A DNA stretch of 64,000 nt, from the NCBI GenBank assembly GCA_951799425.1, contig OX637393.1, forward strand, positions 30,737,744 to 30,801,743. The letters are read 5' to 3'. The notes below the pieces were generated by a model that made no database searches, was not told the origin of the DNA, and saw only the letters and a list, made by a program, of their open reading frames with translations. Source of the DNA: Ilex aquifolium (Eukaryota > Streptophyta > Magnoliopsida > Aquifoliales > Aquifoliaceae). Every line of letters begins with the position of its first letter. The stretch's first letter is position 1. Positions 33,596 through 45,557 of this stretch are shown piece by piece. Position numbers and translations under genes: made by a program.

Positions 33596-35556
33596 CAAGA
33601 TAATGTCATTTTTTTTGTCAACATTTATAGACACCATACTTAAACTAAAAATTTCAAATAAAAACATAAGATTAACAAAAAGAAAAAATGCATGAACAAT
33701 CTTAATAGCTTATCAAAATCCCTTGTTTTTTATATCATTTAATAAACAAAAGACTATGTAACAAATTTGCACACATACCGTGGAACTTGGAGAAAATTCG
33801 ACCCCAACTGACCAAACTTTAAAGAAATGGAAGACCTTCCGCAGATATACTCTAAATCGAGTCGAATCTTGTTCATCCATGAAGATCTATTCTTGAAATG
33901 AAGAGGGACAGTGTAGAAAGTGGTCAAAAAGGCAAAGAAAAAAGTTGCACATGAAAAGTAACAATTTCAGAACAACTCAACCCTATTAATACATGTACTG
34001 GCCGTTACTTTTGAGTGGCTTTATGGCCATGTAACAGTCATAACTTGCCATTACATACCGGAACCACCGAGTAACTCGAGATTGGCCGTTACCTAAAAAG
34101 CTATTTTCCTGATGCCTTAAACGATTATTAATGTTGGTATAAAGTAAAAGATACTAATTTATGTAAAAATTCCAAATCAAGTTTTCTTTTTACAATTAAT
34201 TAGATGGTTTAAACTCACCCGTCTCTTAATATTTTATTGATTTGATGCATAAGTTAGTTTGCAATGTGTTGCAACAACTAGAAGGTGTTAAGTTTTCATT
34301 TGTAAAATATTATAACATCGATTTAGACCCTGAAATTGTTCCCAAGTTACACTTTACCCAATAATAACTATACATCACACATGTTATTCGGGATAATTGC
34401 GACCAAAAATTAGGACCTCATCTATTAATTGGGGTACATTGGTACACTTTTGAAAACTTTAATGCACAATATAATGGTTTTGATCTTGATGAGATAATGT
34501 TAAAATTTTAGATTTCTTAAAGGACAAAGTGTAATGTGAAAAATTTATAGTTCTTGGAGGAAAAAGTGTTATTCTCCCTTCCAATAACAAAGAAGATGAC
34601 CTAATTGTAGCTTGCATGTCTTTGTGCTTAAAACAACATCATTTGCTTACAACTTTTTTCTTACAAATTTTGACAAAACATAACATTGAGATAATAACGA
34701 GCATGTAAAATTTTAAAATATGTATACTAAATGGGATGAGCAAATGTGTAATTTGGAGGAGCATTGTTCAGCTAATCATCTATTTGTGTTGCACAAATAA
34801 CACCTTTATTTAATCTTTTTTGGTGGGGGATAATTTATTCTCAAGGAATAAAAAAAGATAGAATCATCGATTTTGTGCATGAAAAATACATAGTAGACAC
34901 TATCAATGTTTAACTGAATTTCATTATGAAACTTAGCGCATTGTTTTAACATTTTGTAATATTGATATTTGAGTTGTGTGAATTTCACATTCTCAACACT
35001 ATTATTCTTACTAGAGAATAATAACATCAACCTTAAACGAGGGGATAATAGCGTACAGTTGGATGAGTAGTATGAAAATCATAGTGAATTTTTGGAGACC
35101 TTAATGTTATTTTAGAATGATGGTTTGTGATAGCGAACAAAATCACTTGAATGAATGCAAAAATTCAATTTGGGTTGTGATTTGCTTAGCCAAAGTGTAG
35201 TTTCACACTGAACACCAAAGCACATACTACAAATCTTTGTAAATTGGAAAAATTTTTAACTAAAAAATCAGTAGATGGATGATTTTTGACCATCTAATTT
35301 GTATTAAACATCAATTAATAGTTGGTTTAGGCATTAGTAAAGTAGCATTTGTGTGTCCCATGTTGTTGATGTTGTTCCATGTTGCTACTACTGAACACTG
35401 GATTGACAAATATATTTCCTTAGCACTTTTGTGCTAGTCCTCATTTTTATGCTCTTGGGCTTGTTTGTATATCGTAGATATGGTTCATTGTGACAATTTT
35501 TATAATGATAGGTCATCTGCACGACATGAATAGATGATATGTTATCCCATTTTACA
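33596..35556. other. Intergenic AT-rich DNA, no gene seen
   Basis: I recognise no coding domain. A GC-richer patch near 33985-34100 has repeated GGCCGTTAC-type words. The remainder is featureless to me. Confidence 0.4.
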
Positions 35557-36147
35557 CTTCCTGTAAGACCCCGTACAAAATTTTAAGATGGTTAACATGA
35601 TATTAAGAGTCCTTCTAAAAGGATAATAGAAACTTTGAAAGATTGATCATGGAGTTTTGGTTTCACGCGTATTGACTTTTGTCTCGAATTTAATTTCGGA
35701 TGTGTTTAAGTTTGAGAAGTGTGGATAAGTATGTTTCTAAATATTTTTAGGTCAAAATAAGGCTACAACTGAATCAGTAAGGACAAGAAACCTAGAGATA
35801 AGTAATATGAGTTGTATTAGAAGTTTGGAAGTATTTTAGAGTTAAAGTGCATTTTAGAGTGAATTTAAGTAGAAAAGAATTTGACACTACCTTAGTAATT
35901 TGGTCATAACTTTTTACACTAAACTGCGATTGAGCTAATTTTAATGACATTAGAAAGTAAACTTCAAGATATACAAAAGTGTAATTCTTGAACATTTTAT
36001 GAATCGGATTCGAATGAGGTCAAAATTGAGCTGGATGTCTAGGAAAAAATGTCACCCGCGTTCCAGGACAAAATGTGCGTTCGGACACATGAGATAGAGA
36101 ATTTGCTTGTCCTGGCCTGTTTTGAATGCTTTCTCCAATTTTCACTC

Positions 36148-36155
36148 TATAAATA
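36148..36155 (+). promoter_or_regulatory. TATA box of split solo LTR
   Basis: TATAAATA, 586 bp from the LTR start, at the same offset as in the sister LTR (24251-24258). Confidence 0.5.
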
Positions 36156-36416
36156 TCCTATAGACTTATTTTAGGGTTCCTATACATATTTTCAACCCCC
36201 CAGAAGTCTAGGAGAGTTTTGGAGAGTAGAAGAGGAGGAAGAGGAATAGATTTGGCTTATTCTTGAGGACATGAACGTGTAAAAAATCACACAAAATGTC
36301 TTAGGAGTAATTTTCTATGGATCAAGTTAGGGTTTCTTTCTCCAATTTAAGATTGGAGCTAGGGTTATTACTTATACGCTTTAAATCCATATATAAATGT
36401 TAGATAGACAATTATT

Positions 36417-36621
36417 GGGGATTCTTTTCAACTTTGCCCCCCAAATGATTAATTTTTTCATATTGCCCCCTGAAAGACATTAAAAGGTTGCAATGCAGTC
36501 AATCGTCATTTTTCCGTTTGTCGTCCGTTTGGTTTTGCTTTCACGTCCAAAGCACGTGATAACAAAAGGGGTTGTATTGTAAAATTCTTGTCTGTGCAAA
36601 CCCTTGTCCTCGTCTACCCAT
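36417..36621. repeat. MULE left terminal inverted repeat
   Basis: Begins GGGGATTCTTTTCAACTTTG and matches the inverted right end to the GTCTACC word. Its copy of the CACGTG hairpin is degraded. Confidence 0.8.
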
Positions 36622-37739
36622 GTGCTTGTGCATAAAAACCCTAAGTTTTCATTTGGGTTCTTAGGTATGTGGAAGAAGAAGATCCAGAAGGTAGGAGGAG
36701 AGTGAGAAATGCAATCCATGTGTTACTATGGTAGAGGGCCCAAAACAAAGACATCGTGGACAAATTTGAACCTAGGAAGGAGATTTATCACATGTGTGAA
36801 TAACGAGGTAAGTTGTTCCATTATTCATCTTTAGTTCGTTTGTATCCATATTGTTCAACAAGATATTGGTGTTCAAGCAACTGATTATTACAACTTGTAT
36901 TTGGTAAATTAGGGATTTTTTAACAACTAGGGTTAGTTTTATTTCTTGAAAATTATGTTTTATGAACATCGAAAAACTTATTTTGCCACTTTTAATGGGT
37001 ACTACTGATGGTTTTGATCGGTTTTGTTTCAACATTGTCTTAAGGTTACAACTAAGTGTGGTTACTTTCTATGGATCGATCCCCCAATGTGTACTAGATC
37101 ACGCCAAATAATTCCGGGTTTGCTACATCGTGTTACTTGTTTAGAAGAGCACTTGGAGCAATCCAGAGTAAGAGTAAGGATGCTTTGGTGCTGCATGATT
37201 GGTTCTTGATTTCTCATTGTGATCATCTGTGCATCCATGAATGAAGCTGATGGATATGGCTCATCCGTGGAGGTTCCAAATGGAGATATTTTTCCATTGC
37301 AACCATTTGTGAATGTGTATCCATGAATGAAGCTGATGGATATTTTGCCAATAAAACCCGGGGAAAAAATTGAATTTTTAAGAAAAATGTCAAAATGGTA
37401 ATTAGCCGCTATAGTACGGGTTGAAAACTTAAATTTTTTTAGAACTCAGATGAAAAAATGGATCTCACCGTTGGATTTGTCTCGCGAAATCTAGTTACCC
37501 AATCAATTTTTGTTGAATTTCGAGGCAGTAGTATTTCTTGCATTTTATGAGGCAATCGGATTTGCGTGACCAAAATAAACACGATCCGGAATTAATTGCA
37601 AAATGTGGAAAATAATTTAAAATTAGTTCAAATAAAATATGGTGAACTTAAAAGGGGACGATATTTAATTGATTCGGGAAGAAATCGGATCAGAAAAAAG
37701 CGGGACGTGTGGCGCGTTGTGGGCCAAGCATCCAAGGGG

Positions 37740-37747
37740 TATAAAAA
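37740..37747 (+). promoter_or_regulatory. TATA box of nested Tekay-type solo LTR
   Basis: TATAAAAA about 390 bp from the LTR start, followed by a GA-rich leader (37793-37828). Inferred promoter. Confidence 0.55.
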
Positions 37748-39410
37748 TGGGAAAAAATCATATTTTTCCCCCAATTTGGCTACTAACTTTTTAGAGAGAG
37801 AGAGAGAGGGAAAAAGAGAGAGAAAATCAAGGGTTTCTTCTTCTTCTTGCGATCTAGGGCCAACCTTTGGTCGGAATCCTTTGGGCCAAGAACTAAAGTT
37901 CATCTACTTGATGAGAGCTACATCTACGTACCAAAAATCGGGGATTTTGAAGAAGTCTCAAAGACGAGATTTTTGAAAATCAAGGCTTGGAGCTTGATTT
38001 GGGTCTTCTTGGAGTTTTTACCACTTGTATCACGCTTCAAGAGGTAGGGTTCTTCTCCTGGCTAGATTTATTTTTCAACCTAGGGTTCTGTATGAAATGG
38101 GTAGCATGACTTGGGATGAAATCTCTTGTCAAAATATAATTCTAGTATAACTAGAGTATAGGAAATGGTATAAGAATGTATGAAACCAAATTTTTGAATA
38201 AATTGGGTGTTAGGTGAAATTGTTTGTTTTGGTAATTTCATGAGAAATGTGTTGATTGGGCAAGCTATGTGTTTACATTTATGTCTTTAAGTGCTTGATA
38301 GAATGGCTATGTTGATTTAGCATGTAGGTTTCATTGAAAATGTTATAAAATGCTTGGTGAAAATTGTGAAATGTAATTATATGCTTACGATATAATGGAC
38401 ATTGTGAAAATGGTGTATATCATGATACTTTCATGATTGATGAACATGACATTAGAATTGCAATTGCACATCACATTGCATAAGCACGGGAAGCATCACA
38501 TTCGTGGGCATGTGATATGGGTGTGGGTGTGTGTATGGTTTTGATCAAACACCATTTTTTGTGGATGATGCGTGGGCTCAAGAAAGTTGGACCAAGGTTT
38601 GACTGAGTCGCACGGGTTGCATTAAAAATAGGGCCAGGGTTAGCAAGAAGGGTTAGATTGTCCCTTGGGTGTAATACCCGGTGATTTGGATACGCACTCC
38701 GTTGGTATCGAGTCCATAAAGTGTGTCGGCATATGCGGAGCCGTTTGTGGAAGTCTATAAATGTCGTGTCAGTTGGGTGTCCGTTGGTGAAAGTTCATAA
38801 ATGCCCACCCCAAGAAAGACCCGGGATTTATAAATGGTCATTGGATGTGAAACATCAATGGCGGGGCCGTGGAATGCCTAAATTCATACGCATGGCATTG
38901 TATGTGTTATGGGAGCCGGTGAAGGTTCGAGTTACATTGCATTGTGAGTTTCATCTCATAACATGGCATGACATAGAGAATTGCATATTCTTAAATGAAT
39001 TGTTTGTTTTTTTTTTTTTTAACAAAAATGGATTGTTTGTTGATTGTTAAATTGCATGCGAACATTTCATTTGCATCTAGGTTGGGGAGTAGCCTCTTTA
39101 GGAGATACCTTATTAAGCGTGGCTCACCCTTTATGGAGACAATATTTCAGATGCGGGACAAGCGCTGGTGGATAACTTTGACTTGGGCCCTCATTGACGA
39201 AGAAAGCCGAATTGTGGCTTTAAATTATATTTTTGTAAAACAAGTGTGTAATTAGTTTTTGGACATGTAATATTGTGTAAAGGATTGTAAAACGAACTCA
39301 CATGAACTATATTTTGTTTAAAATTTGATGTTATATGAGTTTGGGTGGATGTTGTATGAGATTGGATGAGTTGGAATTGAAAAAAGATTGAATCGGGGGC
39401 AAACTGGGTT

Positions 39411-39550
39411 CTTCTACCGGTAGAACGTTGATTATCTACCGGAAGAAAAATTTCAGAGAGCTCTTCTACCGGTAGAACGTTGGTTATCTACTGGTAGAAG
39501 AATTCCAGAGAGTTCTTCTACCAGTAGAATGTTGATTATCTACCGGTTGG
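39411..39550. repeat. Three roughly 51-bp repeats with TTCTACCGGTAGAA palindromes
   Basis: Perfect palindromes at 39413-39426 and 39464-39477; a third copy (near 39517) is mutated. Half-related TCTACCGG words lie between them. The repeats sit near the 3' end of the LTR, unlike the upstream arrays of other families. Confidence 0.8.
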
Positions 39551-40204
39551 TCCTCTTAAATTTTCAAAAATTTAAAATAATCTTGTCAAGCCTTTGGGCC
39601 TTGAGTCCTTTTGTTCAAAGGATGTAAATGGAGTAATATTAAGGACAAATTGATGTATATTGGACCTTGGAATGGTCAAGTGATTGAAATGTACACATGT
39701 TATTCATTTGGGAGTGTCCGGTAGAAGGGAGACTCTGCTCAAACTCTGTGTTGTTTATGATCCCGGTGAAGGAGATGTTGTGTCGTGGTATCGGGTTATG
39801 CGGTATTCATGGGTACTTCTGCGGATTCATAGGTGGTCAACGGGTTGACAAAGGACCCCCGGTTTTAGGGGTGTCACATTGCCATTGCAACTATTGTGAA
39901 TGTGTGTTGGGTGAAGTGAAGCTGGGTGAAGCTAGGTTAAACTAATGAAATTTTTTGCTAAGTTAGACCTTTTATTGTATGTGATTTGATGATGATTGCT
40001 GTAATGAAATACTGAAGTTATGTAATATTATGATTCATTAGCATGTACTAATGAATTTGTGTATCCATGAATCAACTTGGTTTCTCATTAGCATCAACTA
40101 ATGAAACAATACTTAAATAACTGTGGTATATGACAAATGCTTGGGTGCAGTGCATATTCATTTACCAAATAGTGTTGCAGTTCAGCTGCATTACAAATAT
40201 GTAT

Positions 40205-40290
40205 AACAAAAGAGACAGGTAGCTAGTATATTTTAACAAAAGAGACAGCTAGCTGGTATATTTTAACAAAAGAGACAGCTTGCTGGTATA
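40205..40290. repeat. Three 30-bp tandem repeats
   Basis: AACAAAAGAGACAG recurs at 40205, 40235 and 40265 with few changes. It lies in the MULE between transposase and nested LTR. Confidence 0.85.
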
Positions 40291-40820
40291 GTCCCACATC
40301 CCCTTCCCAAAAACTGATGTTGCCTTTATGTTCAACTTGGTCTGGGATGAACTACATTCTTCTGTAGGAGACTACTTGCTGGCTTCCAACTACCTTTTGA
40401 TGCATTACTTGGTGTATTCCAAGTTGATTTTGGAGAAGTAAATGCTGATGGTGCTCTCCAAGCAGAGTGATTGGAAGTAGATGATGCTGGCTTCTTGGCT
40501 GATTTGGTTGATATAGTTGTGTAGTCAGATTTTGATCCATTATTCCTCCTTCTAATCTGTTAATGAATCAAAAAATTAGCTCATTTATTGAAAAATAAAA
40601 ACAAACATGGTAGCAAACATGGAAAGCTGCATATCTTACAGGCAACTTCTGTCTGCCAATTGGAACACTCAATGTTGTAGATTGGGATTGAGATGGATAT
40701 CGGCATGCAGAATTGGGGTTTCTAGTTTTTGATTAAGTTATAGGTTTGTCCACCTGAACATAAAACATACATTAAATGTTAGTGGAGAGGAAAAAACATA
40801 AAACTTAGCTTTTAGAATTT

Positions 40821-43136
40821 CTAAAAATTTACTGAGACATTGGTTTGTTTCTGGTTGCACCTCCTCTTATTATGGCCAACTTTACCACAATTTCCACAAA
40901 TTATAGTTTTATATTTCCTTTTCAGCTTGACACCATTCACAAGTTCATCAATCTCCCTCCTTCTCACCTTCTTTGGCCTGCCAGGTCTTATGCTCACTAC
41001 AGAGGGGAGGGGATTGGCATATCCAAACTAGGTCCACATCTCCTTGCCTTTGATAGGGCTCATTAGTTCATTGTAACACCTAAGGAAGGTTTCAACCTTG
41101 CACCAATCACCCACAAAATCCTCTGCTGACAAACCCAAAAAGTTGAGGGCAGATACAACTTGTTTACACGAGATTCTTGTTAAGTCCCATTTTCTACAAC
41201 TACAACTTTTATCTTGAATATTGATTGTGTTTTGTTCTCCACTCATCCCAGTCACTTCAAATTTGCCATCCCCATTCCATTTAGGTATGAAAGTTGCTGA
41301 CTCAACTTTAATGTCTTCCAATCTCTTTTGAATTCTAGGACAGATTGTTCCCTTATACTTCTTAATAGAGTCTCTTTGTCTATGAATTCTTTCCATTAAC
41401 CACATTCTAATTTTTTCAAGCATTGTTAATGTAGGCTTTTCCCTAGCCTCAACAATACAAGCATTAAAACTCTCACACGTGCATTTCGAAAAAGAGTCTC
41501 AATAGCATCTAGCAGTACCTGAAGCAATCATATACATTAGTGTAGCTAACATGAAAAACATATTTATGCATATGGAAGAACAAAACATATTATAAATGAA
41601 ACTTACCTTCTGTTTATCTGACATGAAAGTCCATGAATGTGTATTAACAATGCACAGATCCTCCTTCAGAAGTTCCAGAAACCAAGACCAAGACTTCTTC
41701 TTTTCTTTTTCCACTATTGCATAGGCTATTGGATACATCTGATTATTGGGGTCAATCTCAACAGCTGATAATAAAATGCCATACTTATTGCACTTCAGAT
41801 AAAATCCATCCAAGCCAATTAAGGGTCTGCATCCATACAACATACCATTTTTCAATGCCCCAAAACATATGTATAATCTCTTAAACTTTACCTCACCACT
41901 CTCTAAAGCCTTGGACTTGATTATACAAGTTGTATTTGGGATGGTTCTTCTTAATTCTTCACAGTAATCCCATAATAAACTGAACTGCTCTTCGTCTGTG
42001 CCACTCACAATTGCCATTGCTTTATGTTTAGCTCTGTATACTTTGTTTTTTCTGCACAGTTTCATTGAAGGATTTCCTGGGCCATGTAGGGTTTGATCTC
42101 AGTCTATCAACATATGTATCTGCAACCCAGTTGGAACTAGCATGTTTAATATTGAGAGTTCTATTGCACCTATGGGAAACATTATATGTTTAAACTTGCA
42201 TGATGTTTTCATCTGCCATGCTGGAAGCAAATATCAACCACTCACAACCAGGCCTACAAACTGCCCATATTTTACATTTATCATTTTTGATGAACCTTAT
42301 CTCCTTACCCCATTTGATTGCATGTTGCCTAACTGCAGCTCTAAACTCATTTGCATTTTTGAACAACATACCTAGTTTAAATTGTGGATCAACCATGTCA
42401 GTCATTGCATTGAAATGTGGATACTTAACCTTGAAATATCCTTCTTCCTCACCCTCTGATGATGATCCACTAACACTGACCAAATCATATGTATCATATT
42501 CTTCACTATAAAAATCATTATTTTCATGCAGAATTGTGCCCCTATACCCATAGAAACCAACTCCTTCCCCTTTGGCAACTCCTTTGCCTTTCTCCATTCT
42601 TTTCCCTTTAGCAACTCCTTTGTCTTCCTGCATTCTTTTCCCTTTGTTAACACCAACAAATTCAACATCATGATCCAATGATCCACAAAAGTATCATACA
42701 ATTCATCATCATGCATGTTATACTTACTATCATAAAAGTATTCATACTTTGAGGACTCTCCATTTGAGTACGAGCCACTCTCATTAGAACTTTCAGAGTC
42801 TTGATTTGCATCCACCAAACCACCTGCATTTGAATCAACTTGACTATGGATAAACACATTTGGATTGATGTGGTCAACATAAACATCAATGACTTTGTCG
42901 TTATCAACATAGTTAATCATTTACAAGGTCTGTCTGTCATTTTATAACACTTTCCATCCATGAGTGGTTATATGGTGGAATCTACTCAGCTCAGAGTATC
43001 CCACTTCTGTAGCCTTTAGCATATTCTTCAACTCAATCAAAGAAAGATGGTCAGCATCGCACATATCTATGTGATTTATCTTCCCGCCAATATAAGGTTT
43101 CTTGCCTTTACTGCCCAATCTACCACCATGATGCAA
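40821..43136 (-). pseudogene. MULE transposase, disrupted
   Basis: Domains in order on the minus strand: an N-terminal PB1-like region (42942-43136: KPYIGGKINHIDMCDADHLS); an acidic Ser/Glu-rich linker; a MuDR DNA-binding region (to 42192: FKLGMLFKNANEFRAAVRQH, then CRPGCEW); the start of the DDE catalytic domain (41607-42065: CRPLIGLDGFYLK, NQMYPIAYAIVEKE, SWSWFLELL); a SWIM zinc finger (CSCRKWDLTRISCKQ, where the usual His is Gln); and a CCHC knuckle CGNCGKVGHNKRRC ending at 40821. Damage: frameshifts near 42680 and 42045, stops at 42190-42192 and 41028-41030, and loss of the later half of the catalytic domain after MSDKQ. It would normally cut and join DNA at the TIRs; this copy cannot. 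Confidence 0.85.
41519..41606 (-). other. Probable intron in the MULE transposase
   Basis: The minus strand begins GTAAGT and ends TGCTTCAG, 88 bp, AT-rich and stop-containing, right after MSDKQK. Splice-site context is good. The following exon lacks the expected second half of the catalytic domain. Confidence 0.55.
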
Positions 43137-43737
43137 TCAGATAGTAAAATATCCACAAATATTATCTGCATATACAACCACAAGTAAGTGGCAGACAAAG
43201 CACACATTATTCCATCTACCCCACAATGTTAAAAAATCAAGACAACCATTGCTCAAGTATACAGTAATAAGTCAACTTACAACAAACAAACAAACAAACA
43301 AAAAAGCATAAACAAAACTATCACATGTTAAACTTACACACAACCCCCCATAAAAAATTGTCCCAAGTGGTCCCAACACAGAGTAACTATAAACCCACAA
43401 TGAGCCCCACAGTGAACAAAGACAAATACCATAACCACAAAACAATTGTTATTCACCCATACCCTAGACAAAAATAGACAACCATGGATGCCAATACAGC
43501 CAACCATAGCATGTTAAATGTATCATAGCATGGCGCATCACAACAAGGTCGTGAATCTTCAATCGCTTCCCTCAATAACCACGACATCTTTTGAATCTTC
43601 AAGGTTCTCAATCTAGCCCATGCGACAAACAGACATAAAAACCTTAAATGTTTTTTCCCAAATCTGGGTAAATCTCTCTCTCTCTTTCTTTTTTTTCCCT
43701 TCTCTCTCTCTCTCTCAGCAAAAGATCCAAATTACTT

Positions 43738-43966
43738 GGTAGACGAAGACAGGGTTTGTAAAGAGAAGGATTTTACAACACAACCCCTCCAGTTATCACG
43801 TGCTTCGCACGTGATAATAAAACCAAACATACGACAAACGAAAAAATGACAATTGACTACATTGCAACATTTTAATGTCTTTCAGGGGGCAATATGGGAA
43901 AATTAATCATTCGGGGAAAAAAGTAAAAAAAATTGTATCTTCCAGGGGGCAAACTGGGATTTTCCC
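43738..43966. repeat. MULE right terminal inverted repeat
   Basis: The inverted sequence begins GGGAAAATCCCAGTTTGCCCC and matches the left TIR with an extra about 25 bp near the end. Confidence 0.8.
43793..43817. repeat. Perfect hairpin TTATCACGTGC / GCACGTGATAA in MULE TIR
   Basis: Eleven-base arms and a three-base loop (TTC). Each arm contains a CACGTG G-box. The corresponding place in the left TIR is partly degraded. Confidence 0.85.
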
Positions 43967-44410
43967 TTTATGTTTTCAAAATCTTGTTGAGTTTGAGAAG
44001 ATTTCCTATTGGACTTTTTGCTCATCCTACGATATAAATATTTTTTTTTCAGATTTCGGTATTGAAGAGGATCTTGAGCTAGGTGAGCAAGTGGAGTGGG
44101 ATGCGGATATGGATCATGATGTGGATCCAGATTTGGAGATCTATATATTTTCTATTTTTTTTTTGAGTATGAAAAGATGGTTTGCTATTCGTGTTATGCA
44201 TATTTTACTTTAGTTAATGGATGGAGAATAATTATTTTGGCTTGGTTATAAAACTAAAAATTTGTTTATGTTCTTTGGGAGTTTATCTAGTTAGTGATCA
44301 GATGTTGAATGACTTGTTTTATTTAAATAATTATTTTAGATACTCTCGTAATTGGATGTTATATAAATAGTTAATACATTCCAAGGTGAATTTTGGGGCA
44401 TTACACTTCC

Positions 44411-45540
44411 TTTGCCTCATTTGACATTGTATATTTTTTGTAAGTAAACTTTTGAAGTTTTGAAGGATGGAGTAAAATTTTCTCAAAGATTATTTTTTTT
44501 AGTTGTTTTTGAAAAAATTTCATGTAAAAGGAGAAAAAACATATGAGAATGTGATCAATTGTACACTCATTTTGATTAACAGTCATTCGAATTTTTAAAA
44601 ATTTTCACTATTAGTTTTATTTTTTTATGGGCCTAATAATAAATATATAGTGTTACTTCATATCTAAAATTAGGCAAAATATGACTAATTGATATGAAAA
44701 AGGATTTAAAAATATGTATCATTTAATTCTTATGATACAAAAATTATAAAAATTATTACTCTTTTATACTCTGTTTCTCCTTCAGCTAGACTGACTTCAT
44801 GTGGACAGCTTCTTCGTTCCTTCTCCAAGCAAAAAATAGACTTCCACAATAGCTGCCCCTTGACAATTTTCTAATGTCCAGAATGTTGCCCTTTCATGAT
44901 TTCTCAGGCTAAGAAAACATTAGTGGCTTTACTTCTTTTATCAGCAATAAAAACAACAAACTAACTTAATTGCTACTAAGGACCACCCAACAAAATTGGG
45001 TTTAAAAAACTAACAGTGCCATCAAGGGAGGCCACTTAGTGTAACCCCTTGTTTTTCTTGTAGTCTTCCTATTGTACTAAACCATATTTTTTATAAGAAC
45101 TAAGCTTCTATTCTCTCCTTGTTTAATTTATCCTTGGGATGTTTTTTGGGCTCGATACCAGTTGGTTTTGTTGTTGAACCATGCTACGTTCGATGCCCAT
45201 TTTTTGGTTAAATTTTGTGGACCTAGTTCGGGCTGGGCTTGCAGAGTACTAAGGGATCCGTATTTATAAAGGGGGCTAACTCAATTGAGTTATCTCCTTA
45301 ATGATAGTTGAAACGACGTCTGAGTGATAGTTACTCTTGGTCTTAGCTGTCACGTCGTCAAGAGGGATGGCCAATGTGGCTTCACCTCTACAATACCTTG
45401 AAGAGCATCAAGCTCCCCTAATTCATCTACTTTCCATTTAAAACCATTTAAGGAAAAAAGCCGCTACTATTTAAACTTCCTTACTCAAGTCTTTCCATGC
45501 TCTGTCATCTTCCTCTAGTGCCTTATTTGTAATTTGCATT
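44411..45540. other. AT-rich DNA to left part of Tat copy B
   Basis: No gene up to about 45000. Positions 45040-45540 may be the 3' LTR or untranslated tail of Tat copy B, or the promoter of the antisense ORF (TATTTATAAA near 45269), but I cannot fix the boundary. Confidence 0.35.
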
Positions 45541-45557
45541 TTCATCGCCTTTTCAAA

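Larger units (their letters stand above)
37350..39878 (+). mobile_element. Solo LTR, Tekay-type, nested in the MULE
   Basis: 2529 bp in plus orientation. The left end AATAAAACCCGGG is a mutated TGTAAAACCCG and the right end is GGTTTTAGGGGTGTCACA, matching the reverse complement of the 56197-58764 LTR. TTGCC flanks both sides (37345-37349, 39879-39883). It contains TATA (37740-37747) and a TACCGGTA repeat (39411-39550). The open frames at 37596-38047 read a leader-like region shared with other Tekay LTRs and are not convincing genes. Confidence 0.88.
36417..43966 (-). mobile_element. Mutator-like transposon (MULE) with long TIRs
   Basis: Inverted repeats of about 205-229 bp bound it: left 36417-36621, right 43738-43966. 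They share CCCCCTGAAAGACATTAAAA, TTGCAATG.AGTCAAT and TTTCGTTTGTCGT-type blocks. A decayed MULE transposase lies on the minus strand (40821-43136). A solo LTR (37350-39878) is nested inside. I could not find a 9-bp target duplication; the host LTR lacks about 0.88 kb here, so a flank deletion may have removed it. Confidence 0.82.
35562..44405 (+). mobile_element. Solo LTR (TGTAAGACCCC family) split by a Mutator-like element
   Basis: The plus strand begins TGTAAGACCCCGTAC at 35562 and ends TTTTGGGGCATTACA at 44405. CTTCC flanks both ends (35557-35561 and 44406-44410). It is the same family as 22679-24848, in opposite orientation. The LTR parts are 35562-36416 and 43967-44405, together about 1.29 kb against 2.17 kb for the sister, so about 0.88 kb is missing around the transposon. 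TATA is at 36148-36155. Confidence 0.85.

Noticed and set aside
37596-38047. Open frames with a Lys/Arg-rich segment inside the nested LTR
   Set aside because: The sequence is LTR leader shared with other Tekay LTRs (compare 4040-4402 and 51465-51755); the frames are not conserved between copies.
36391-43980. A 9-bp target duplication for the MULE (ATAAATGTT-like word near 36393 against TTTATGTTT near 43967)
   Set aside because: The words do not match at the TIR edges; a flank deletion is more consistent with the missing LTR segment.
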